Assembly (NCBI GenBank): GCA_021784575.1
Contig: JAJYHX010000001.1
Location: 211,280-275,279 of the forward strand
Source of the DNA: Nitrospirota bacterium
GTDB lineage: Bacteria; Nitrospirota; JACRHJ01
Direction: 5' to 3'
Length of the DNA: 64,000 nucleotides
Part shown: piece after piece, positions 8,837 through 16,418 of the stretch
Position numbering within the stretch: position 1 is the first letter of the stretch
How the letters are laid out: the number at the start of each line of letters is the position of its first letter
Position numbers and translations under genes: made by a program
Notes under the pieces: model-generated
Database searches by the model: none
What the model was told of the DNA's origin: nothing
Seen by the model: only the letters and a program-made list of their open reading frames with translations

Positions 8837-9606
8837 ATTTTTACTCCCCTCCCCCTCTTATCTTGAGAGGGGGACAGAGGGGGCGTTACTTTCACCAGTT
8901 CCACCCTGCCCCAGGCGCCGAGCTTGTCCCCGGAGATAATCACCGCGCCCAGGACGCCCGGTATGCCGGCCGCCGCGCCAAGCCCGGCCCTAACATCTCC
9001 CTCGGCCTTCACGGCATTCCCGGCGGCGGTTGCGGCGGCGTCGGCAAGCGCGGCGGATTTTGCTACTATACATGCCGCATGGGCCACGCCGAGCGAGAGC
9101 GAAGGCCCGACCTTCCCCGACGACGTGCAGACGCCCACAGGAGAGTCCTGCGGCGAAATTTTTATGCCGGTCTTCCCTGAGAGCGGGGAGTCTCCCGCAA
9201 ACAGCGCGACCGTGCGCTCCCGCAGGGTATTGATGAATATGTCCCCGCCGTTTTCCACTATGACTTCCGGGGAGCGCTCCATAAGCGCCCTGCCCACAAG
9301 CTCCGAAAACGCCCCGGCGACGGCTGCCATTGGTCCAACGTTCGCGGCCTTTCCCGCCTCCGCCATCATCCGGACGACCTCCGGAGCGCCAAGCGGTATC
9401 CTTACCGGCGCAAGTGACGTCTTGAAGTCCGGGTATTTATCTATAAACGACTCAAGTTTGTGCCGGTGGTTGATTACCGTTTCGAGAGCAAGCCCATGAA
9501 GGTCCGACCGCGCCAGGATAAATAAGTCCGTCTCCTTTACGACCACAGTGAAGGATACGAGGTCCGCCGACTGCAAAAAATCCCTATATGTCCTGGCCTC
9601 GTGCAT
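8833..9606 (-). CDS. UPF0280 family protein (ApbE-like fold) with repeat-derived tail
   Basis: A 257-residue protein of UPF0280, distantly related to ApbE flavin transferases; the glycine-rich IVENGGDIF and VGVCTSSGKVGPSLS stretches are typical. Function is not established. The last ~17 residues ([16 protein letters not shown]) are not family sequence: they are translated from a dispersed palindromic repeat (8851-8889) that has run into the 3' end and supplies the end of the frame. The stop overlaps the FmdE-family start. First gene of the UPF0280-FmdE-cysK-Rrf2-LysR run. Confidence 0.85.
   Translation of the reverse strand: MHEARTYRDFLQSADLVSFTVVVKETDLFILARSDLHGLALETVINHRHKLESFIDKYPDFKTSLAPVRIPLGAPEVVRMMAEAGKAANVGPMAAVAGAFSELVGRALMERSPEVIVENGGDIFINTLRERTVALFAGDSPLSGKTGIKISPQDSPVGVCTSSGKVGPSLSLGVAHAACIVAKSAALADAAATAAGNAVKAEGDVRAGLGAAAGIPGVLGAVIISGDKLGAWGRVELVKVTPPLSPSQDKRGRGVKI
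8851..8889. repeat. Dispersed CCCCTCTTATCTTGAGAGGGG palindrome inside a coding end
   Basis: CCCTCTTATCTTGAGAGGG followed by ACAGAGGGGGCGTTA. The same unit is found inverted at 27634-27672, and looser relatives occur at 12470-12514 (inside the riboswitch) and 41240-41280 (inside the E2 gene). Confidence 0.75.
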
Positions 9607-9643
9607 GAGCCGCCAGCATAAGTTAAATTCCCAAGGTGTGGAC

Positions 9644-9672
9644 AGAATAGCAATCTATACTTCTCTTGTCAA
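9644..9672 (-). promoter_or_regulatory. Promoter of the UPF0280-cysK operon
   Basis: Minus strand TTGACA, 17 bases, TATTCT; the leader to the ATG at 9606 would be about 30 bases. No operator recognised. Confidence 0.6.
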
Positions 9673-9730
9673 GTTAAATGTGCATAAATCCCTGATTTTT
9701 AAAAAGGGTTTCGGGATACATAACTATTTC

Positions 9731-9756
9731 CGTCATTCCCGAGAAGGCGGGAATCC
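9731..9756. repeat. Dispersed TCATTCCCG...CGGGAATCC palindrome
   Basis: CGTCATTCCCGAGAAGGCGG followed by GAATCC, a short hairpin repeat also found at 17171, 38757 and 51264. It lies in the spacer between divergent UPF0280 and nikR promoters. Confidence 0.75.
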
Positions 9757-9792
9757 AGGTTTTGTTCTGTCCCGGTCTTTCGTATTTTTCCC

Positions 9793-9821
9793 TTGACTGG
9801 TATTCCCAAAAATAATAATTT
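9793..9821 (+). promoter_or_regulatory. Promoter of nikR
   Basis: TTGACT, 17 bases, TAATTT. The predicted leader is only about 11 bases and consists almost entirely of the ribosome site GGAGGAG. Confidence 0.5.
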
Positions 9822-9838
9822 ATTTGTCTGGAGGAGAC

Positions 9839-10261
9839 ATGACGAAAAAAGGGCTGGCAAGGTTCGCCATATCCATCGACAGAAAACTCATCGACCGCTT
9901 CGACCGCTCGCTCGGCGAGAAGGGCTACACGAACCGCTCCGAGGCCGTGCGGGATCTGATCCGGGACTCCCTCGTGGAGGACGAGTGGGAGGCGGACAAG
10001 GAGGTCGTCGGGACGATTACGCTCGTCTATAACCACCACACGCGCGAGCTCCCGGACATCCTGAACGACATCCAGCACAACTCGTTCAATTCCATAATAT
10101 CCAACCTCCATGTTCACCTTGACGCGCACAACTGCCTTGAGGTCATGGTTGTGCGGGGCAAAAGCTCGGCGGTCAAGAGCATCGCCGACAGGCTGATAGG
10201 CACCAGGGGCGTCGTCCACGGCAAGCTCACCATGGCCACTACGGGCAAGAACCTCGCCTGA
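9839..10261 (+). CDS. nikR: nickel-responsive regulator NikR
   Basis: A 140-residue nickel sensor: ribbon-helix-helix DNA-binding domain (1-45) and a C-terminal ACT-like tetramerisation domain. The high-affinity nickel ligands of E. coli NikR (His76, His87, His89, Cys95) map to His80, His91, His93 and Cys99 here (QHNSF and HVHLDAHNC). The ORF track begins at a TTG at 9824; ATG 9839 is better because GGAGGAG lies just upstream. It directly precedes nikM, whose promoter holds a NikR-like operator, so it most likely represses nickel uptake when nickel is sufficient. Confidence 0.95.
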   Translation: MTKKGLARFAISIDRKLIDRFDRSLGEKGYTNRSEAVRDLIRDSLVEDEWEADKEVVGTITLVYNHHTRELPDILNDIQHNSFNSIISNLHVHLDAHNCLEVMVVRGKSSAVKSIADRLIGTRGVVHGKLTMATTGKNLA

Positions 10262-10296
10262 TTTTCCGCAAAAATTAGGATAATCGCATTTTTTTA

Positions 10297-10346
10297 TTGA
10301 CAGCTTCCTTTGTGTAATGGTAATACTTTTTAAAATTTCGTAACAC
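10297..10346 (+). promoter_or_regulatory. nikM promoter with overlapping NikR-like operator
   Basis: Promoter TTGACA (10297-10302), 18 bases, TAATAC (10321-10326). A site GTAATAC-N13-GTAACAC spans 10320-10346. The NikR consensus I recall from comparative work on delta-proteobacteria is GTGTTAC-N13/14-GTAACAC; the right half matches 7/7 and the left 5/7. The left half lies on the -10 box, as expected for a repressor site. Confidence 0.6.
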
Positions 10347-10389
10347 TATGTGCGCATAAAAACAAATTTAGTAACAAAAGGAGGAGCCG

Positions 10390-11076
10390 ATGCACATACC
10401 GGACGGATATTTAAGCCCGCAGACTTTTTTGCCGATGTACGGCGTGTCCGCGACGATTTGGGGGATTGGGCTGAAAAAAATCAAGAAGCAACTGCCGCTC
10501 AAACATATCCCATACCTGTCGATGGCCGCGGCTTTTTCATTTCTCGTTATGATGTTCAACGTGCCCATACCCGGCGGCACCACCGGACATGCCGTCGGAG
10601 GCGGAATAATAGCCATCCTGCTTGGGCCGTGGACGGCAGTCGTGGCGGTCTCCACGGTCCTTGTAATCCAGGCGCTTGTCTTCGGCGACGGAGGCATAAC
10701 GGCCCTCGGAACCAACTGCTTTAACATGGCGATAGTGCTGCCGTTCGTTTCCTACTGGACGTTCAAGCTTCTCAACGGGCGCGCTACGAGCGGGAAGAGA
10801 GTGTATGTTTCATCTTTTATCGCGGGCTGGTTCGGTCTTACGGTTGCCTCGGCGTTCGCCGGGACGGAACTCGGACTCCAGCCGCTTATCGCAAAGGCCG
10901 CGGACGGCGCGCCCCTCTATGCGCCCTATCCGCTCTCCGTGGCTCTGCCCGCGATGGTCGGGGAACATGCGCTTGTCTTTGCGCCCGTCGAAGGGCTGAT
11001 AACGGCCCTGCTCCTCGGATATTTCCTGAAGAATGAACCGGAGACCGTGTTTGCGATAAACGGAGGGCCGAAATGA
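10390..11076 (+). CDS. nikM: nickel ECF-type transporter substrate component NikM
   Basis: A 228-residue polytopic membrane protein of the CbiM/NikM family, the substrate-binding part of an energy-coupling-factor transporter. The N-terminus MH and His67 in GGTTGHAVGG, the residues that bind nickel in NikM, are both present at the expected positions. The GTTGHAVGG loop differs from the GSCSHPCGT of the cobalt homologue downstream, supporting nickel. AGGAGG precedes the ATG. It overlaps nikN by 4 bases. No T-component or ATPase follows within this operon, so it may borrow CbiQ/CbiO encoded 3 kb downstream. Confidence 0.92.
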   Translation: MHIPDGYLSPQTFLPMYGVSATIWGIGLKKIKKQLPLKHIPYLSMAAAFSFLVMMFNVPIPGGTTGHAVGGGIIAILLGPWTAVVAVSTVLVIQALVFGDGGITALGTNCFNMAIVLPFVSYWTFKLLNGRATSGKRVYVSSFIAGWFGLTVASAFAGTELGLQPLIAKAADGAPLYAPYPLSVALPAMVGEHALVFAPVEGLITALLLGYFLKNEPETVFAINGGPK

Positions 11077-11402
11077 GCTTCCGCAAAAAACTCTGGATTG
11101 GATTGATATTGCTGGCTCTTGCAAGTCCCGTCGGCATAATACTGCCGGACAAGTTTAACGCCGGCGACGCCTGGGGCGAATGGAACGCGGATAAATTAAA
11201 AGAGATGCTTGGGTTCGTGCCGAGGAACCTCGCAAAACTGAGCGGCCTGTGGCATGCGCCTATGCCGGACTACGGCTTTGCCGAAAACGCCTCGCCGGCA
11301 ATTCAGTATATCGGGTATATAACATCGGGAATCCTTGGTATCGTGCTGGCGGGTTCAGCTATATATTTCATTTCAAAACTCCTTTTTAAGAAAGAAAAAT
11401 GA
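11073..11402 (+). CDS. nikN: NikN-like PDGLE-domain membrane protein
   Basis: A 109-residue protein with membrane segments at about 7-25 and 80-102 and a periplasmic part between. The segment LASPVGIILPDKF is the PDGLE-type motif found in the auxiliary component that accompanies NikM. It overlaps nikM (ATGA), so the two are made together as the substrate-specificity core of a nickel transporter. Confidence 0.85.
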   Translation: MSFRKKLWIGLILLALASPVGIILPDKFNAGDAWGEWNADKLKEMLGFVPRNLAKLSGLWHAPMPDYGFAENASPAIQYIGYITSGILGIVLAGSAIYFISKLLFKKEK

Positions 11403-11406
11403 AACA

Positions 11407-12264
11407 ATGGGCGTCAAGGCTATCCTGGTTTTCGCCATTCTTTTTTTGATGGTTTTTTCGTGTGCCCCGGTCTTTGCAGCACAGCAGGATGCCTCCGCGC
11501 AGGGACAGACCGTCCAGCCGTCCTGCGCGGATACCGACTCCGGCGGAGGGCAGACGCAGAAACAGGTGCAGGCGCCCGTTTGCGCAGAGCCTGAAAAGGG
11601 AATATGTTCCGGGGCGGACGCGTCCTTCTTCAGCAAATACGTCTCGCGCGGGGTAGACATGACAGACGGCCCGGTGTTCGAGCCGGACGCATGGATCTCC
11701 TACAGGCATTTTACGGCGACCGTCTGGGCCAATGTTGACCTTACGGACAAAAACTACAAGGACGGGAAGTTCACGGAGTTCGACTTCACGCTCGATTATT
11801 CCGCCTCGCTCGGCAAACTCGGCCTCTCCGGCGGGGCGATATATTACGACTACGTAAGCGCCCCGAACACGGCGGAGGTATACGGCAGCGTAAACTACGA
11901 CACGTTCCTGTCCCCGAAGCTTATAGTCTACTACGACTGCTGGCAGGCGGACGGCTTCTACGGCGTGCTTTCCGTGGGCCACACGTTCTGCCTGCCTCGG
12001 CCCGCGAAGTGGCTGAATCCCTCTCTTTCGCTTTCAGGTCAGGTCGGCTGGGGTTCGAGGAACTTTAACAGCTACAGTTGGGGCGCAAATCACAGCACGT
12101 TTACCGACGCGGTGTTTACCGCAGGCCTGCCGACACAGGTTTCGAGCCATTTCTCGGTTACGCCGACCGTCAGCTATTCCACCGTCCTGGACAGGACGAT
12201 AAGGACCAAGAACCATAAAAACGACAATATAATCTGGGGCGCGGTAGTTTCCGCGAGCCTGTGA
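11407..12264 (+). CDS. TorF-family putative porin (outer-membrane beta-barrel)
   Basis: A 285-residue secreted protein. The signal peptide (residues 1-24, ending VFA-A) is followed by a low-complexity linker and then an array of amphipathic strands rich in Tyr/Trp, with SKYVSRGVDMTDGP, the usual start of TorF-type barrels. The ORF track begins inside nikN; ATG 11407 gives the clean signal peptide and leaves 4 bases after nikN. Co-transcription with nikMN suggests it lets nickel across the outer membrane, a role known for other metal-operon porins but only inferred here. Confidence 0.85.
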   Translation: MGVKAILVFAILFLMVFSCAPVFAAQQDASAQGQTVQPSCADTDSGGGQTQKQVQAPVCAEPEKGICSGADASFFSKYVSRGVDMTDGPVFEPDAWISYRHFTATVWANVDLTDKNYKDGKFTEFDFTLDYSASLGKLGLSGGAIYYDYVSAPNTAEVYGSVNYDTFLSPKLIVYYDCWQADGFYGVLSVGHTFCLPRPAKWLNPSLSLSGQVGWGSRNFNSYSWGANHSTFTDAVFTAGLPTQVSSHFSVTPTVSYSTVLDRTIRTKNHKNDNIIWGAVVSASL

Positions 12265-12292
12265 TTCCCGGAAGGAGGCGACCATTTTCAAC

Positions 12293-12321
12293 TTGACAAG
12301 AGAAAACGGCTGAGCTATTTT
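12293..12321 (+). promoter_or_regulatory. Promoter of the cobalamin-riboswitch leader
   Basis: TTGACA, 17 bases, TATTTT, placing the transcript start near 12328, at the beginning of the riboswitch. Confidence 0.6.
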
Positions 12322-12329
12322 TAGAGAGA

Positions 12330-12566
12330 TTTTCGGCGCCCCGCAAGGGGCTTAATAGGGAATACCCATAATGGCTGTTCTCGCAGCCATTAAAGGGAGC
12401 GGACCCGCCGCTGTAACCGGCGACGAAACCCAGAAGTTTAAGCCACTGTCCCTGAAATAACCCTTTCCATTCACCCTCGCCCCTTGCGGGAGAGAAGCAG
12501 GGGAGAGGGGGGGATGGGAAGGCTTGGGGAGTAGGACGACCCGGAAGCCAGAAGACCTGCCGGAAT
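12330..12566 (+). ncRNA. Cobalamin (adenosylcobalamin) riboswitch with repeat insertion
   Basis: Conserved blocks occur in order: GGCGCC and AATAGGGAA (12334-12362), GCGGACCCGCCGCTGTAACC (12399-12418), GCCACTG (12442-12448), GGGAAGGC (12516-12523) and the B12 box GAAGCCAGAAGACCTGCC. Between GCCACTG and GGGAAGGC, the variable peripheral arm is enlarged by a hairpin made of the dispersed CACCCTCGCCCC...GGGGAGAGGG repeat. It precedes a terminator and cbiM, so it should switch off cobalt import when cobalamin is plentiful. Confidence 0.93.
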
Positions 12567-12625
12567 AAACAAAGCCTGCCTCTCCGATGGAAAAAGAGAG
12601 CGGCAAACGGATTATAAAAACGTAT

Positions 12626-12676
12626 AATCCTCCCCTGTACTGCCCGCATAGGGCACCCGGGGGAGGATTTTTTTTG
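12626..12676 (+). terminator. Riboswitch-controlled intrinsic terminator
   Basis: AATCCTCCCC pairs with GGGGGAGGATT and is followed by a run of eight T. The loop holds a second small hairpin (TGCCC/GGGCA). Its position between the riboswitch and cbiM indicates transcriptional attenuation. Confidence 0.85.
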
Positions 12677-12696
12677 GCAACAAGGAGACGCAAGCC

Positions 12697-13392
12697 ATGC
12701 ATATCGAAGACGGAATTCTCCCGCCCGGCGCGTGGGCGGGGTGGTATGGCGCGGCAATGCTTTTTATCGTTCCGGGCATAAGGGAAATCAAGAGGCGGGT
12801 TAGGGAGAACCTCTCTTACAAGCCGTTTCTCGCAATGGTCGGAGTCGCCGTATTCGTAATCTCGGCCATGCACCTGCCCGTCCCGGTGACCGGCTCCTGC
12901 TCGCACCCATGCGGAACGCCGCTTGCGGCCATAGTCGTCGGCCCCATGGCCACGGCTGTAATCTCCATGATCGTCCTCTTTTTTCAGGCCGTTTTTCTGG
13001 GGCATGGAGGCATTACGACCATCGGGGCAAACGACTTTTCAATGGGCATAGTCGGAGGGATTTCCGGCTGGCTCTGCTGGAAGCTTCTCAGGCGTTTTGG
13101 GGCGCCGCTCTGGCTTGCCGGCGGCGCGGCGGGTTTTGCCGGAGACGTCATGACGTATCTCGCGTCGGCCTTCGAGCTTGCCCTCAGCCTGCACGGCCAT
13201 GTCCCGATTGTAAGGCAGTGGATGATTTTCTTTGCGGGTTACGGGCCGACGCAGCTGCCGCTTGCCGTTGCCGAGGCCGTTTTCACGGCCGCGGTGTTGC
13301 AGGCTATGTACAGCCGCAGGCCGGACCTGGTGCCGGGAGTGGCCGGCCGCGGGATGTCGAACGAAGCGGCAAGCTCAGGCATGGAGGCATAG
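12697..13392 (+). CDS. cbiM: cobalt ECF transporter substrate component CbiM
   Basis: A 231-residue polytopic membrane protein that binds Co2+ in the CbiMNQO importer. It begins MHIEDGILPP and has His70 in GSCSHPCGTPL, the cobalt-type version of the metal loop, with several hydrophobic helices. A ribosome site AAGGAGA precedes the ATG. The cobalamin riboswitch upstream supports cobalt rather than nickel as substrate. C-terminal ~20 residues are hydrophilic. Confidence 0.94.
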   Translation: MHIEDGILPPGAWAGWYGAAMLFIVPGIREIKRRVRENLSYKPFLAMVGVAVFVISAMHLPVPVTGSCSHPCGTPLAAIVVGPMATAVISMIVLFFQAVFLGHGGITTIGANDFSMGIVGGISGWLCWKLLRRFGAPLWLAGGAAGFAGDVMTYLASAFELALSLHGHVPIVRQWMIFFAGYGPTQLPLAVAEAVFTAAVLQAMYSRRPDLVPGVAGRGMSNEAASSGMEA

Positions 13393-13397
13393 ACGCC

Positions 13398-13715
13398 ATG
13401 GACACGGACAAGAACGGGACAAGAAACGTTCCCTGGCTGGATTCCTTTACCCGCCTGATGCTGATAATCATGTTCGCCATACTTGCCATAATCTTCGCGG
13501 CTGCCAAATACATGGACATGCACGGGATGCAGGGCGGCGGCACGGACGACGCTGTAAACGCAATGGCCTCTCTTTCGGCCCATGCAAGGTCCCATCCCTT
13601 CATCTACCTCCCCGGAGACGCCGAGGTGGGCGCCTTTTCCGTCGCCAATTTCTTCGCGGGCATGATTGTCGGGCACAACTGGAGGAAGTTGTTTGGAAGC
13701 GGGAAAGGGGACTGA
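13398..13715 (+). CDS. CbiN-like small membrane protein of the cobalt importer
   Basis: A 105-residue protein not separately listed in the ORF track because its frame is merged with an upstream shadow; ATG 13398 lies 5 bases after cbiM. It has a membrane segment at about 19-40, a periplasmic loop rich in Met/His/Gly (MDMHGMQGGG) and a second weaker hydrophobic segment near 80-95. Size, topology and place between cbiM and cbiQ match CbiN, but I do not see the normal CbiN sequence motifs, so it is called CbiN-like. The Met/His loop could take part in metal capture. Confidence 0.75.
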   Translation: MDTDKNGTRNVPWLDSFTRLMLIIMFAILAIIFAAAKYMDMHGMQGGGTDDAVNAMASLSAHARSHPFIYLPGDAEVGAFSVANFFAGMIVGHNWRKLFGSGKGD

Positions 13716-13716
13716 A

Positions 13717-14511
13717 ATGCAATGCGCCGGGTGCGGCATCATGGCGGACGACAATTACCTCCGCCGCGTGGACGGACGAATCAAGACAGCCGTTTTCCTA
13801 TGCGCCATAATCGTCGCCAGCGTCCTTGACATATGGCCCCTGGCGGCGGGCGTCCTGGCTGCCGCCATTGCCTTAATGTTCACGCTTCGCATTCCGGCAA
13901 GGAAGGTTTTGTGGCGCATGTCCGCCCCGTTCGGCGTGGCCTGGCTGGTGTTCGCAAGTCTGATATTTACCACCGGCCATACGGTCGAAGGCACGGTAAA
14001 TTTCCGGCATGTTTCCCTGCCGGTATACCGCGAAGGCATGGCCCTCGGCTTCCTGATAATGCTCCGCATACTCGCGTCGGTCTCGCTGGCCATGCTGCTC
14101 TCGTTCTCGACGCCGATGTCCGAGATACTGGCCGCGCTGCGCGCTTTCAGGGTGCCGGGGTTAATCGTCGACATAGCGGACATGATTTGCCGCTACGCGT
14201 TCTCCCTGGGCGAAATCGCCGCAACCATGCGGAAGGCCCAGCTTTCCCGCGGGGGCGGCGGGCTTCCCTGGCACAGGCAGGCCGGGGACCTGGGAAGGCT
14301 TGCCGGGAACCTCATGATAAAGGCGTTCGGCAGGGGCGAGAGGGTCTACAAGGCCATGCTGGCGAGGGGATACGACGAGGAAGCCTCGTCTCCGCCCTAC
14401 TATGTTTCCCCCATCCCGCGGAGGGACATGGCGGCTGGAATCCTGGCGGGTTTCGTCCTCCTGTCCCTGCTCGTCTGCAACTTCGCTGTCGGCCATACGC
14501 CATGGAACTGA
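13717..14511 (+). CDS. cbiQ: cobalt ECF transporter T component CbiQ
   Basis: Transmembrane coupling protein of the cobalt ECF importer, about 264 residues from ATG 13717 (AAAGGGG upstream). Membrane helices lie at about 25-75, 105-135 and 240-260. The cytoplasmic coupling helices carry the conserved short motifs SRGGG (about 180) and ARG in KAMLARGYDEE (about 215), which contact the ATPase. The N-terminal MQCAGCG holds a CxxC not typical of the family; a start at ATG 13741 would remove it. It overlaps cbiO by 10 bases. Confidence 0.92.
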   Translation: MQCAGCGIMADDNYLRRVDGRIKTAVFLCAIIVASVLDIWPLAAGVLAAAIALMFTLRIPARKVLWRMSAPFGVAWLVFASLIFTTGHTVEGTVNFRHVSLPVYREGMALGFLIMLRILASVSLAMLLSFSTPMSEILAALRAFRVPGLIVDIADMICRYAFSLGEIAATMRKAQLSRGGGGLPWHRQAGDLGRLAGNLMIKAFGRGERVYKAMLARGYDEEASSPPYYVSPIPRRDMAAGILAGFVLLSLLVCNFAVGHTPWN

Positions 14512-15335
14512 TAACGCTGTCATCCGTGAGCTTTGCCTATCCGGACGGCACGAGGGCTCTGTCCGGCATAAACCTCTCCATCGACTCCGGCGAGAGAGTG
14601 GCCCTGCTCGGCGCCAACGGCGCGGGGAAGAGCACCGTTTTACAGATGTTCAACGGCCTCCTCACGCCCGCAAAGGGGGCCGTAAGCTTCAAGGGCCGCC
14701 CGGTCGAAAAGACGTCCTTGAAGGATGTGCGCCGCAGGATAGGCATGGTCTTCCAGGACCCGGACGACCAGCTCTTTTCGAGCACCGTGCGCCAGGAGAT
14801 AGCTTATGGACTGATAAACCTCGGCCTGGCGAAGGACCGCATGGAAGAGGCCGTATCCTGGGCGCTCCAGGCTGCGGAACTCGCCGGCTATGAAGACAGA
14901 AGCCCGTTTAACCTCTCCGGCGGCGAGAAGAAGCGCGTGGCCCTCGCCGGCGTCCTGGCCATGCAGCCGGAAGTCCTCGTGCTCGACGAGCCCACCGCCG
15001 CGCTCGACCCCCTCGGCTCTGCCAGGATAATAAAACTGCTTAACGCCATAAACAGGCAGCTCGGCATTACCATAGTATTTGCGACGCACGACGTTGACGC
15101 CGTCCCCCTGCTTGCGGACCGCGTTTACATAATGGACAAAGGAGAGATAAAGCTGTCGGGTTCCACAAGGGAAGTGTTCGTCAGAAAGGACCTGATACGC
15201 GCACATAACCTGAGGCTCCCGCGCGTGGCGCACCTGGCCGAGCTGCTGGAGCGCGAAGGCGGCTGCCGGTTCCCGGCGCTCCCGCTGACCATCGGAGAGG
15301 CGAGAGCGGAACTGGCGAAGAAAATCGAAAAATAG
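14502..15335 (+). CDS. cbiO: cobalt ECF transporter ATPase CbiO
   Basis: A 277-residue ABC ATPase powering cobalt import. Walker A GANGAGKST (about 36-44), Q-loop VFQDPDDQLFSS (typical of ECF ATPases), signature LSGGEKKR, Walker B VLVLDEPTAALD and the switch histidine in FATHDVD are all present. The ORF track reports a longer frame from 13833 that is a shadow; ATG 14502 overlaps the end of cbiQ. Only one ATPase gene is present, so it probably works as a homodimer and could also serve the nikMN core. Confidence 0.96.
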   Translation: MELITLSSVSFAYPDGTRALSGINLSIDSGERVALLGANGAGKSTVLQMFNGLLTPAKGAVSFKGRPVEKTSLKDVRRRIGMVFQDPDDQLFSSTVRQEIAYGLINLGLAKDRMEEAVSWALQAAELAGYEDRSPFNLSGGEKKRVALAGVLAMQPEVLVLDEPTAALDPLGSARIIKLLNAINRQLGITIVFATHDVDAVPLLADRVYIMDKGEIKLSGSTREVFVRKDLIRAHNLRLPRVAHLAELLEREGGCRFPALPLTIGEARAELAKKIEK

Positions 15336-15352
15336 CAACGCCGCCTTCCGTA

Positions 15353-15381
15353 TTGACTTCTCGGAGAATATATTCTATAAG
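15353..15381 (+). promoter_or_regulatory. Promoter of dgt, likely leaderless
   Basis: TTGACT, 17 bases, TATAAG. The -10 box ends 5 bases before the ATG at 15387, so the expected transcript start falls on the A of the start codon. No ribosome site is present. Confidence 0.6.
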
Positions 15382-15386
15382 TTCTT

Positions 15387-16418
15387 ATGACCATCCGCGA
15401 ACAATCGGAAAAAATCGAGGAAGAAACCCTACATCCCCGCGCGTCGAGGGCTGCCATGAGCCGTGGCCGCGCCCGCCGCGAGGCCGAAGGCATCATACGC
15501 ACCGCGTACCAGCACGACCGTGACCGCATAATCCACTGCAAGTCCTTCCGGCGACTGAAGCACAAGGCCCAGGTCTTCCTCGCGCCGGAGGGAGACCACT
15601 ACAGGACAAGGCTCACGCACACGCTCGAGGTAAGCCAGATTGCCCGGACCATCTCCAGGGCGCTTCGGCTCAACGAAGACTTGACCGAGGCCATAGCGCT
15701 CGGGCACGACCTCGGGCACACCCCCTTCGGCCACGCGGGCGAGGCGGTGCTGAACGCCATCCTGCCCGGCGGCTTCAACCACTACGAGCAGAGCCTCAGG
15801 GTAGTGGACGTCCTCGAAAAAGACGGGCAGGGCTTGAACCTAACATACGAAGTCCGGGACGGAATCCTCCGGCACTCCAAGGGCAGGGGCTCGGTGCTCC
15901 CGGAGGCGGAGAACCGCGCGGAGACGCTCGAAGGCCAGATCGTGCGCATCGCCGACGGCATAGCGTATGCGAACCACGACCTTGACGACGCCGTCCGCGC
16001 GAAGGTGATAAAAAACTCCGACGTGCCGAAGGATATAATAAAGGCCCTCGGCGGCACCCACGCGAAGAGGATAGACACGATGGTCAAGGACGTGATATTC
16101 TCAAGCTTAAAGCTCGACTTGAGCGAGATTGTCATGGGCGGGGAAGTCCGCGCGGCGACGGAGGAGCTTCGGGCGTTTCTCTTCGCCAACGTCTACGAGG
16201 ACAAAAAGACCTACGGCGAATTCGTGAAGGCCACGAAGATATTGACGGAGTTGTACAATTACTTCATGGGCGAGAGCGTATCCATCCCCGGCATCTACGG
16301 CGGGCTCGACTCCGACAGGGCGCGGAAGGTGTGCGATTTCATATCGGGCATGACGGACAGGTATGCCCTGAAACTTTACCAGGACATCTTCATACCGAGG
16401 CCATGGGCGGAGATATAA
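15387..16418 (+). CDS. dgt: dGTPase-like deoxynucleoside triphosphate triphosphohydrolase
   Basis: An HD-domain enzyme that releases triphosphate from dNTPs and helps set the nucleotide pool. In 343 residues it shows the family signature RDRIIHCKSFRRLKHKAQVF (about 50-70), then the metal-binding HT...HDLGHTPFGH (about 75-115). The length fits the short class found in anaerobes and Gram-positives. A later ATG (15456) would cut into the conserved N-terminal RGR motif region, so 15387 is kept. It overlaps the following DUF4388 gene by 16 bases. Confidence 0.92.
   Translation: MTIREQSEKIEEETLHPRASRAAMSRGRARREAEGIIRTAYQHDRDRIIHCKSFRRLKHKAQVFLAPEGDHYRTRLTHTLEVSQIARTISRALRLNEDLTEAIALGHDLGHTPFGHAGEAVLNAILPGGFNHYEQSLRVVDVLEKDGQGLNLTYEVRDGILRHSKGRGSVLPEAENRAETLEGQIVRIADGIAYANHDLDDAVRAKVIKNSDVPKDIIKALGGTHAKRIDTMVKDVIFSSLKLDLSEIVMGGEVRAATEELRAFLFANVYEDKKTYGEFVKATKILTELYNYFMGESVSIPGIYGGLDSDRARKVCDFISGMTDRYALKLYQDIFIPRPWAEI

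Noticed and set aside
9607-9838. Small gene between UPF0280 and nikR
   Set aside because: The short ORFs there cover promoters and a hairpin repeat, with no ribosome sites.
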